Source: Streptomyces sp. NBC_01317
GTDB taxonomy: Bacteria > Actinomycetota > Actinomycetes > Streptomycetales > Streptomycetaceae
Reading direction: 5' to 3'
DNA length: 64,000 bases
Assembly (NCBI RefSeq): GCF_035961655.1
Contig: NZ_CP108393.1
Coordinates: 7,339,501 to 7,403,500 of the forward strand
Positions 27,558 through 34,843 of the stretch are shown in pieces (position 1 is the first letter of the stretch; each line of letters opens with the position of its first letter). Position numbers and translations under genes: made by a program. The notes beneath the pieces were generated by a model. That model saw only the letters and a program-made list of their open reading frames with translations. It did not search any database and was not told where the DNA came from.

Positions 27558-27628
27558 GCGAACCGACGCACCACTCGACCTACAACGCGCCGGTCTTCAA
27601 CCAGAACGGCGATCGGAACATCGGCATC
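27501..27628 (+). repeat. 48-bp direct repeat encoding a shared motif across a gene junction
   Basis: The segments 27501-27548 and 27581-27628 are about 85 percent identical and both encode YN-PVFNQNG-N-GI. The first is at the end of the DUF6232 gene, the second near the start of the next gene. DNA-level identity suggests recent duplication or strong selection on the peptide. Confidence 0.75.
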
Positions 27629-27898
27629 AACTACGGCTACGTCGGTGCCGGCCAGGACCCGGAATTGCGAGCGGCCGTCGAGGAGTTGACCGCTCGGCTC
27701 CGCGACCTCGCCGCCCACCTCACCCCGGACCAGGCACGTGCGGTCGAGGAGACCCTGCCTGTGCTCGCCCTGGACCGCGAAGCCATGACCGGGCGCGGCC
27801 TCACCCTGGCCCGTCTCGGCCAGATCACCACAGCGGTCGGCCCGGTGGCCCAGCCCGTCGGGGACGCGCTGGGACGATTGCTCGGACTGCTGGGGTAG
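27554..27898 (+). CDS. Small helical protein with N-terminal amyloid-like motif
   Basis: 114 residues; the GTG overlaps the upstream TGA (GTGA). Residues 8-28 carry the motif YNAPVFNQNGDRNIGI, matching the tail of the preceding protein. The rest is predicted as alpha-helical: an E/R/L-rich amphipathic stretch (about 36-65), then a more hydrophobic C-terminus (QPVGDALGRLLGLLG) that could insert in or associate with membranes. Size and layout recall the small helical effectors that follow bacterial amyloid signalling motifs. No enzyme motif. Function proposed from layout only. Confidence 0.75.
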   Translation: MSEPTHHSTYNAPVFNQNGDRNIGINYGYVGAGQDPELRAAVEELTARLRDLAAHLTPDQARAVEETLPVLALDREAMTGRGLTLARLGQITTAVGPVAQPVGDALGRLLGLLG

Positions 27899-28001
27899 TA
27901 GCGCGACCGTGTGTCGGTTCAGGGGCCGTGGCCTCGTCGGGCGGATCTCGGGCAGGCCCAGCGGGACGATGTCCTGGTCGCTGGGCTGTGATCTCCTTTT
28001 T

Positions 28002-28163
28002 TGGCGCGGATCGACAGTTGTCCACCACGGCGGCGCGGGCACAACGACGGCCGCCGCCCGCGCCGGCACGCGCCAGGTCGTGGTGGCCCGGATGGTGGAC
28101 CAGTCGTACGGGGTGGGCCGGGCGACGGCGGCGGCGAAGCTGCTGCTCGACGCACTGACGGCG
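28002..28163 (+). pseudogene. Glycosyltransferase 3' remnant (HHGGAGT motif)
   Basis: The peptide STVVHHGGAGTTTAAARAG is the nucleotide-sugar-binding motif of GT1 glycosyltransferases, followed by RQVVVARMVDQSYG. After that about 50 residues are missing and the frame resumes with the typical end AAAKLLLDAL. There is no start or ribosome site. It is colinear with the 5' remnant at 26704 on the same strand, the DUF6232 pair taking the place of the middle. The stretch 27899-28001 before it shows no gene. Confidence 0.75.
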
Positions 28164-28304
28164 GACGAAGGGCGTGCGGCCCCGGCCCCGGCGGGCTCCC
28201 GTGCGCCGACCGATCGGGTGTAGGGGCGTGGTGCGGGCGCGGCTCCCGTGCTCGATGATCACCGTCATCAAGCTGCCACGCCCGACCGAGTCGCAGGAGG
28301 CTCC

Positions 28305-29138
28305 GTGCCGCCCATCACCCCCATCGACCACTCCGTCACCCGGTACGACCTGAAGCACGCGTACTGGCTGGCCAGGGCCGCCGAGCTGGCGTACAGCGAC
28401 GCCGACGCGGCGCGGGACGAGACGGCCGCCTGGGGGTTCGACCGGTTCCGGCACTTCGTGTCGCCACATGCCCTGCCCTTCCCGCTGGAGGACACACAGG
28501 CGTACGTGGCGGGCAGCGACCGGATGGTGGTGGTCGCGTTCCGGGGCACGGAGCCGACGCAGATCAAGGACTGGCTCTCCGACACCACCACCCCGCCCGT
28601 CCCCGGCCCCGGCGGCAAGGGCTTCGTGCACTTCGGCTTCCACCAGGCGCTCGCCTCGGTCTACCCCGAAGTACGTGACACCGTCACCGAGTTCGGCGCA
28701 GACGGGCAGAGCGTGTGGTTCACCGGGCACAGCCTCGGCGGCGCGCTGGCCATGCTGGCCGGAACCCGGCTGTGCCTCGACCGGCCCCGAGTCGTACCGC
28801 ACGGCATCTACACGTACGGGCAGCCCCGTACCTGCGACCGCCTGCTGGCCGCCGCGCACAACACCGCGCTCAAGAACCGCACCTACCGGTTCGTCAACAA
28901 CAACGACATCGTGCCCCAGGTCCCGCCGGAGCCGGTGTTCACCCACGTCGACGCCATCCGCTACTTCGACGCCAACGGCGAACTGCACGACGGGATGCCG
29001 CTGTTGACCGGGCTGCGCGACCGGGCCAAGGGCCTGACCGCCGACCTCCTGGCCCCCACCTCGGACGGTATCCGCGACCACTTCATGGGCGCCTACCTGA
29101 AGAACCTGGAGAAGAACCTTGCGAAGGCGCCCGCCTGA
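28305..29138 (+). CDS. Class 3-type lipase family protein
   Basis: 277 residues from the GTG at 28305, chosen because a perfect GGAGG sits five bases upstream. Alpha/beta hydrolase of the lipase (class 3) family: 'MVVVAFRGTEP' near 65, the nucleophile elbow FTGHSLGGALAM near 137-148, 'GIYTYGQPRT' near 165, and Asp/His candidates at VNNNDIVPQVPP and the following VTHVD-type segment (FTHVDAI). No signal peptide is seen, so it may be cytoplasmic or leave by another route. Convergent with a small membrane-protein gene (8 bases apart). Confidence 0.9.
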   Translation: MPPITPIDHSVTRYDLKHAYWLARAAELAYSDADAARDETAAWGFDRFRHFVSPHALPFPLEDTQAYVAGSDRMVVVAFRGTEPTQIKDWLSDTTTPPVPGPGGKGFVHFGFHQALASVYPEVRDTVTEFGADGQSVWFTGHSLGGALAMLAGTRLCLDRPRVVPHGIYTYGQPRTCDRLLAAAHNTALKNRTYRFVNNNDIVPQVPPEPVFTHVDAIRYFDANGELHDGMPLLTGLRDRAKGLTADLLAPTSDGIRDHFMGAYLKNLEKNLAKAPA

Positions 29139-29146
29139 TCACACGG

Positions 29147-29320
29147 TCATCGCCGCCGCCGCATCTTCCAGCTCGCCCACGCCCCGACGGCGAGTACGGC
29201 GGTGACGACCAGGTCACCGACCTCGCTGGGCCCACCGGTCCCCCGGCCCGCCGACGCGAAGCTGCCGACCGCGAGGGCGGCGAGGAGAACGGCGAGGACG
29301 GTCCAGAACGACACTTTCAC
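29147..29320 (-). CDS. Small membrane protein, 57 residues
   Basis: GTG start at 29320 with AGGGGGC upstream; an in-frame ATG at 29353 would extend it by 11 residues. Two hydrophobic helices (VSFWTVLAVLLAALAVGS and VGDLVVTAVLAVGAWASW) with a short glycine-rich loop and a basic tail KMRRRR. Unknown function. The reverse complement of this gene is the tail of no other gene, so it is plausibly real. Confidence 0.6.
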   Translation of the reverse strand: MKVSFWTVLAVLLAALAVGSFASAGRGTGGPSEVGDLVVTAVLAVGAWASWKMRRRR

Positions 29321-29457
29321 GGCTGCCCCCTGCGGATGGGATGGGGTCACCACCGTAACGGGGTGCGCCGTGCTCCGACCCGCGGGTTCCGGCTCGCGGG
29401 CTCCGACCCCTGGGAGCCGGCCGGGCCGGTCGGTGGCCGGCCGGCCGCTCGCCCCGG

Positions 29458-30078
29458 TTACTCGAACCGCGCCGTGTCGCCCGCCCCCCGCCGTACGATC
29501 TCCATCTCGTCCCCCGAGAAGTCGATGACCGTCGTCGGCTCGGTGCCGCAGTCGCCCGAGTCGATCACGATGTCCACCTCATGGTCGAGCCGTTCCTTGA
29601 TCTCCCAGCCCTGCGTCAGCGGCTCCTCCTCGTCGGGCAGGAGCAGGGTGCTGGACAGCATCGGCTCCCCCAGTTCGGCGAGGAGGGCCTGGGCGACGAC
29701 ATGGTCGGGGATCCGGACCCCGACCGTCTTCTTCTTCGGGTGCAGCAACTGACGCGGCACTTCCCTCGTCGCGGGCAGGATGAAGGTGTAACTGCCGGGC
29801 GTCGCGGCCTTGATCGCGCGGAACACGTCGTTGTCGATGTGCACGAACTGGCCCAGCTGCGCGAAGTTCTGGCACACCAGCGTGAAGTGGTGACGATCGT
29901 CGAGCTTCCTGATCGACCGGATGCGGTCGATACCGTCGCGGCTGCCCAGCTGGCATCCGAGGGCGTAGCAGGAGTCGGTGGGGTACGCGATGAGCGCGCC
30001 GGACCGGATGTTGTCCGCCACACCGCTGATCGTGCGTCGCTGGGGGTTCTCTGGGTGCACATCGAAATACTTCGCCAT
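29458..30078 (-). CDS. Sua5/YciO/YrdC-family protein (threonylcarbamoyladenylate synthase type)
   Basis: 206 residues. A YrdC-like domain covers almost the whole protein: 'LIAYPTDSCYALGCQL' near 29-44, 'KLDDRHHFTLVCQNFAQLG' near 58-76, 'PGSYTFILPAT' near 94, 'KKKTVGVRIPDH' near 113, and 'STLLLP'. Members make threonylcarbamoyl-AMP for tRNA t6A37. Full Sua5 proteins carry an extra C-terminal domain missing here; the size matches YciO/YwlC-short types, so housekeeping TsaC activity is not certain. Monocistronic by spacing. Confidence 0.88.
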   Translation of the reverse strand: MAKYFDVHPENPQRRTISGVADNIRSGALIAYPTDSCYALGCQLGSRDGIDRIRSIRKLDDRHHFTLVCQNFAQLGQFVHIDNDVFRAIKAATPGSYTFILPATREVPRQLLHPKKKTVGVRIPDHVVAQALLAELGEPMLSSTLLLPDEEEPLTQGWEIKERLDHEVDIVIDSGDCGTEPTTVIDFSGDEMEIVRRGAGDTARFE

Positions 30079-30269
30079 CCGCCGAGCTTAAGGCCCCGCG
30101 GCGGGAACGATCTCCGACCGGCCGGGTGCGTCGCCGGGGTTCCTCGGTACGGCGGTTCCTCGCCGGTCTGGTCACCGGGACGGTAGACCCGAACGCGTTC
30201 CAGGCGTACCGCCCGGCGTGCACGGCGGTGACCACCGGTCCGCGCCCGGTACGGCGTTCCGCGCGCCCG

Positions 30270-31013
30270 TCACCGGGGGCCGTGCTCCTCGGTGATGTCG
30301 CCGTCGTTCAGCTCCAGGACGCGGTCCGCCAGCCCCAGCCACTGGGCGTCGTGCGTGGCCACCAGCGCCGTCACCCCCTCGCTCCGTACCACCGCGCGGA
30401 TCAGGTTCATCACCACCATGCCCGTCTCCGCGTCGAGTTGGCCCGTCGGCTCGTCGGCGATCAGCAGCGCCGGCCGGTTGGCGAGCGCGCGGGCGATCGC
30501 GACCCGCTGCTGCTGCCCGCCGGACAGCTCGCCGGGCCGCTGGGCGGCGTGTCCGTCGAGGCCGACCAGCGAGAGCAGGAGCGCCACCCGCTCCTCACGC
30601 TCGCGCGGGTCCGACTCCCGTATGCGCAGGGGGATGCCGACGTTCTCGGCCGCCGTGAGGATCGGAATGAGTCCGAACGACTGGAACACAAAACCGATCC
30701 GGTCCCGGCGCAGCCGCAGCAGCCCCGACTCGTTCAGGCCGGCCAGGCCCACCCCGTCGACGGTGACACTTCCGTCGTCCGGGGTGTCCAGACCGCCGAT
30801 CAGGTTGAGCAGGGTGGTCTTCCCGGATCCCGACCGTCCTTTCAGCGCGACCAGTTCGCCGCGCCCGACCGTGAACGAGACGCCCCGTAGGGCGTGTACG
30901 GCGTTCTCGCCGGTGCCGTACGAGCGCCGCAGCCCCTCGGCCCGCACCATCGGGTCGTGGACCAGCGTCTCCACCGAAGTGTCTGCGGGGCGCGGATCGA
31001 TTGCCTCGGCCAT
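30270..31013 (-). CDS. ABC exporter ATP-binding subunit, MacB/LolD type (second ATPase)
   Basis: 247 residues from the ATG at 31013, which overlaps the previous stop (TGATG). Walker A GRSGSGKTT, Q-loop FVFQSFGL, signature LSGGQQQR, Walker B LLIADEPTG and a switch His in VATHD. This matches MacB/LolD/FtsE-type ATPases serving FtsX-like permeases. Last gene of a four-gene leftward operon. It should pair with one of the two upstream permeases; the operon encodes two different ATPases and two different permeases, so heteromers are possible. 191 bases without a gene separate it from the Sua5-like gene. Confidence 0.92.
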   Translation of the reverse strand: MAEAIDPRPADTSVETLVHDPMVRAEGLRRSYGTGENAVHALRGVSFTVGRGELVALKGRSGSGKTTLLNLIGGLDTPDDGSVTVDGVGLAGLNESGLLRLRRDRIGFVFQSFGLIPILTAAENVGIPLRIRESDPREREERVALLLSLVGLDGHAAQRPGELSGGQQQRVAIARALANRPALLIADEPTGQLDAETGMVVMNLIRAVVRSEGVTALVATHDAQWLGLADRVLELNDGDITEEHGPR

Positions 31014-31987
31014 CACATACCCCTGTCGGTGGTGTCGCCGGACGCCCGCTGCTCCGGCTCGTCGGACGGCCATACGCCGATGTGGTCCCGTTCGAGTTCC
31101 AGCGCGACCCGGTGTTTCATGCCCAGCGCGGCGAGGTGGTCGGCGGGCAGCTGGAGCCGTCCCGCCCGGTCCAGCATCGCGTACTCCCGTGACACCACCG
31201 ACTCCCGTCCCTCCGCGTCGACCTCCGTGCGCCGCAGCACCTCGGAGGAGGTGCGGCCGTCCCGGATGGCGACCGTGCGCCGGACCTCGCTCGCCACGGC
31301 CTGGTCATGGGTGACGATGACGATCGTGGTGCCGAGTTCGTCGTTGGCGCGGCGGAACGCGGAGAAGACCTGTTCGCCGGTGGCCGAGTCCAGCTCTCCC
31401 GTCGGCTCGTCGGCGAGCACCACGGAAGGGGAGTTGGCCAGCGCCACCGCGATGGCCACCCGCTGCTGCTGGCCGCCGGACAGCTGGTACGGGCGGCGGT
31501 CCCGGCACTCGGTGATCTCCAGCATGGACAGCAGGGACTCCACCCGTTCGGCCTTCTTGGGGGTGCGGCCCCGCAACTGCATGGGCAGAGCGATGTTCTG
31601 AGAGGCCGTCAGATACGGGAGCAGGTTGCGGGCGGTCTGCTGCCACACAAAGCCCACCACGTCGCGCCGGTAGCCCAGCCGCGCCTTGGCGTCCATGGCG
31701 AGGAGGTTGTGGCCGCCGACCCTGGCCGCGCCGGCGGTGGGCACGTCCAGGCCCGCGAGGATGTTCATCAGGGTGGACTTTCCGCTGCCCGACGCCCCGA
31801 CGAGAGCGATCAGGTCTCCCTTCTCCACGCGGAGATCGAGCCCTTGGAGCGCCTGCACCTCCACCCCGTCCGTGGCGAAGATCCGGACGAGGCGGTCGCA
31901 GGCGATGAGCGCGTCGTGGTCGTCGCGCACCGCGTCACGGCGGGCGGTCGCGCGCTGCTCCAGCTCGGCGAGCGTGGTGTCGGTCAT
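31013..31987 (-). CDS. ABC exporter ATPase with C-terminal AbrB-like domain
   Basis: 324 residues; the ATG overlaps the permease stop (ATGA). The ABC domain (about 28-250) has Walker A GASGSGKST, the Q-loop VGFVWQQ, signature LSGGQQQR, Walker B VVLADEPTG and VTHD. The extra tail (about 265-310) reads MLDRAGRLQLPADHLAALGM and then VALELERDHIGV. It aligns well with the swapped-hairpin AbrB/SpoVT fold (GRVVIP-LR--LG). This is far outside normal MacB ATPase architecture and could regulate or dimerise the ATPase, or bind DNA. Domain call is by eye and awaits a profile check. Confidence 0.88.
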   Translation of the reverse strand: MTDTTLAELEQRATARRDAVRDDHDALIACDRLVRIFATDGVEVQALQGLDLRVEKGDLIALVGASGSGKSTLMNILAGLDVPTAGAARVGGHNLLAMDAKARLGYRRDVVGFVWQQTARNLLPYLTASQNIALPMQLRGRTPKKAERVESLLSMLEITECRDRRPYQLSGGQQQRVAIAVALANSPSVVLADEPTGELDSATGEQVFSAFRRANDELGTTIVIVTHDQAVASEVRRTVAIRDGRTSSEVLRRTEVDAEGRESVVSREYAMLDRAGRLQLPADHLAALGMKHRVALELERDHIGVWPSDEPEQRASGDTTDRGM

Positions 31988-34842
31988 CGTGCGTCCCCTG
32001 TCCTGAGTCGGTCCGCGGATCCGTGGCGGGCCGCCCACCGGGCCTGGACCGCCGCCACCGTACCGGTGAGCACCACCACGGCCAGCGCGGAGAGCGTGAG
32101 GGACCAGGGCTCGGGCCGCAGCGCGGCACCCCCGGCGGCGGTGAGCCCGGTGGCCAGGCCGGGCGCGGCGGCGAGGGCGAGCTGGGTCACGTCGACGCCG
32201 GGCGCGATCAGCAGGATCGTCGCCCAGCCGGCGAGCGCTCCGCCCACGGCGGCGAGTACCGCCTGCGGCAGGGCCTCCAGCGCGAGCAGCCGGCGCCCCT
32301 GCCGGGACGTGAGGCCGAGGGTGCGCAGGAGAGCCAGGAGCGAGACGCGCTCGGGCGTGGTGTGCACCAGCGAGAGCAGCAGGGCGACCACGAGGTAACA
32401 ACCGCCCGCCAGGATGGAGGCGTGGTAGATCACCTTGGCACCGGTCTGGAGCGGCGAGTCGACCAGCCGCGCCCGGATCTCGCCGCGCAGTTGTACGGAG
32501 TGCTCCGCACCCGACGCGCGGACCGCGGCCCGCAGAGCCGTCCCGTCCAGAGCCGTCCCGTCCGCACCGCCGCCGGAGACCAGCAGTGTGGTCGCCGCAC
32601 GCTGGGGCAACCCCGCGCGGTCGACCAGCAGGAACTCCGAGGACGCCGTCGCGGGCGTCCGCGAACGGACCGCGACGACCCGTACCGTGACAACACCCAC
32701 GAGGGTGGTGATCTCGCGTGGGGTACGGCCGAGGGCGTCGGCGACTCCCGGCGAGGCGACCACCGGCAGGGCCCCGCCCCCGGACGGGCCGGGCGTTGTG
32801 TCCGTACCCAGCACGCCCGCGGGGAAGCCGCCCAGGTCCGTGTCGCGCGCCAGCCCCGCGTACGGCTCCGGATCCACGCCGACCAGGGTCGCGTGGACGG
32901 GGCTCGAACTGCCGGGCCGCGCCCCCACGTTCACCTGGTGCTCCGTGCGTACGGCGGTCACCGACCGCACTCCGGGGACTTCCCGGACCGCACGCTCCGT
33001 ACGGGCCGGCACCACGAGTGTGGCGTTGGGTGAGGAGATCCGCGCGTCGGCGCGGACGGCGAGCAGGGCCGCCCGGTCCCGGGCGTCCGCCGTGCCCGAG
33101 AGGACCGCCTGTCCGAAGGCGGCGGTGCTGAGCGCGACGACGAGGACGAGCAGGGTCAGCGTCCCCGTAGCCGGGGCACGGCCGGCGCGGGCCAGGGACA
33201 GGAATCCGACCGCGCCGCGCAGGCGTTTCGCCGGGCGCGCTGCCAGGCGCAGCGGCAGCGGGTACAGCCGGACGAGTACCGTCGCCGTGATCAGCCCGAT
33301 CAGCACGGGCGCGGCGCTGACGAGGTGGTCGCCGGAGTCGGTCGTACCGCGCTGCCGCAGCGCCGTCACCGCGCCAACGGCCAGGACCAGCAGGGTCAGT
33401 TCGGCGACGGTACGGCGCCGGCTCGGCCGGCCGCGCACGAGGTCGTCGCGCTCCCCGTACACCTGCGGGGTGCGGTGGGTCAGCACCGCGCGGAGCGGGA
33501 GCGTGGCGCAGGCCACCACGGCGACCGCCGTCGTCGCGAGCACGGCCGGGCCCGTCCGGCCGCCGGGCACGAGGAGGACGGCCACCAGCAGGCCGAGCGC
33601 GGCGGCGGGCAGGGTGACCACGGCCGTCTCCGCCAGCAGCCGGCCGCCGATGCCCTTCAGCGAGCCGCCCCGGGCCCGTACCAGCACCAGTTCGGTGTGA
33701 CGGCGGCTCGCGGACAGGCCGCCGGCCAGCACCAGGACCACCCCGGCGACCGTACCGATCCCGACGGCCGCGACGGCCACCACGGGGGTGATCGCCGAGC
33801 GCAGCGACTCGTACGAGTGGAGGATGTCGTCCAGGTCGGTGTCCAGGGACGCGTTGGTCCCGGCGGCCGACCTCAGGCGCGACAGGGCAGGTCCGTCCTG
33901 GAGCGAGGCGATGCGTTCCGACAGTGCGCCGACCTGCGGTCCGGTGAGGCGGCTCGTGTCCGGTGCGACACGCCAGTAGCGCTCGGGCTCACCCGCCGTA
34001 CCCAGCAGGGCCGGGGCCGCCTCGGGGGCGAGCAACAGCGCCGCCTCCCAGAAGAATTGCGGTGGTTTGGCGCCCGTGCTGCTGAGGTGCGGCGTCCGCA
34101 GCAGACTGTCCGCCGTCCAGTAGCTCCCCGACGGCCGGACCGGGTCGACGATGCCGGTGATCCGGACGGTGAGGGTCGGGCTGCCCGCCCTGCCGACGTG
34201 CAGCACCGTGCCGACGGAGAGACGCAGTGTGGTCGCCGTGGCCGACGACACCGCCGCCTCCACGTCGGTCGTCGCCGCCGTCACCCGCCCGACGGCGGTG
34301 GGAAGTTGGCCACGGCGCACGGTGGAGTGGCCGGCCAGACCGGCCTGTGCGGCCAGGGCGAACTGCGGGGGCAGTCCGTCGTGGCGCGGCAGCCAGGGGT
34401 CACTCCCGATCAGGGTCCTGCCGGTCCTTACCCCACGGGCGGACTCGCCCGTGTCCGCGCGGAGCGGATCGGAGAGCAGACCTGAGACCTCTCGCTGTAC
34501 GGCGTCCACCCCGCTCGGCCGCAGCTTCTCCTCCCGTACGGACAGGGGGAGTTGGAAGGAACGCTCGGGCGAGCGGAAGTCCAGTACCCGGCGCTCGGGC
34601 GACGCCTCGGCGACGGCGTCGCGCAGCCCCCGCGTCTCGTAGGTGTCCACGGTGCGGGGGAAGGCGGCGGCGAGGAACGCGGTCAGGACGACAAGCAGGC
34701 CGAGAACAAGGGCCGTTCCCGGCGCGGTGCGCAGCCGGGTCCTGACCCAGGGGGCGACGGGCCGCTCACGGCGGCCGTCGCGGTGTTTCTCCTGGTATTT
34801 CTCGTCTCTCTCGCGCTGCTTGTCACGCGGACGGCCGGTCAT
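31984..34842 (-). CDS. FtsX-like ABC permease, 952 residues
   Basis: Charged N-terminal tail (RDKQRERDEKYQEKHRD), a membrane helix at about 43-62, then a large extracellular domain, and groups of three or more helices at about 350-560, 570-600 and 780-930, an MacB-like FtsX core that is duplicated. The start is one base after the upstream permease stop (TGAcATG). It probably exports or extracts a hydrophobic or peptide substrate, or transmits force across the membrane. Together with the 1117-residue permease it forms an unequal permease pair. Confidence 0.9.
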   Translation of the reverse strand: MTGRPRDKQRERDEKYQEKHRDGRRERPVAPWVRTRLRTAPGTALVLGLLVVLTAFLAAAFPRTVDTYETRGLRDAVAEASPERRVLDFRSPERSFQLPLSVREEKLRPSGVDAVQREVSGLLSDPLRADTGESARGVRTGRTLIGSDPWLPRHDGLPPQFALAAQAGLAGHSTVRRGQLPTAVGRVTAATTDVEAAVSSATATTLRLSVGTVLHVGRAGSPTLTVRITGIVDPVRPSGSYWTADSLLRTPHLSSTGAKPPQFFWEAALLLAPEAAPALLGTAGEPERYWRVAPDTSRLTGPQVGALSERIASLQDGPALSRLRSAAGTNASLDTDLDDILHSYESLRSAITPVVAVAAVGIGTVAGVVLVLAGGLSASRRHTELVLVRARGGSLKGIGGRLLAETAVVTLPAAALGLLVAVLLVPGGRTGPAVLATTAVAVVACATLPLRAVLTHRTPQVYGERDDLVRGRPSRRRTVAELTLLVLAVGAVTALRQRGTTDSGDHLVSAAPVLIGLITATVLVRLYPLPLRLAARPAKRLRGAVGFLSLARAGRAPATGTLTLLVLVVALSTAAFGQAVLSGTADARDRAALLAVRADARISSPNATLVVPARTERAVREVPGVRSVTAVRTEHQVNVGARPGSSSPVHATLVGVDPEPYAGLARDTDLGGFPAGVLGTDTTPGPSGGGALPVVASPGVADALGRTPREITTLVGVVTVRVVAVRSRTPATASSEFLLVDRAGLPQRAATTLLVSGGGADGTALDGTALRAAVRASGAEHSVQLRGEIRARLVDSPLQTGAKVIYHASILAGGCYLVVALLLSLVHTTPERVSLLALLRTLGLTSRQGRRLLALEALPQAVLAAVGGALAGWATILLIAPGVDVTQLALAAAPGLATGLTAAGGAALRPEPWSLTLSALAVVVLTGTVAAVQARWAARHGSADRLRTGDAR

Positions 34843-34843
34843 G

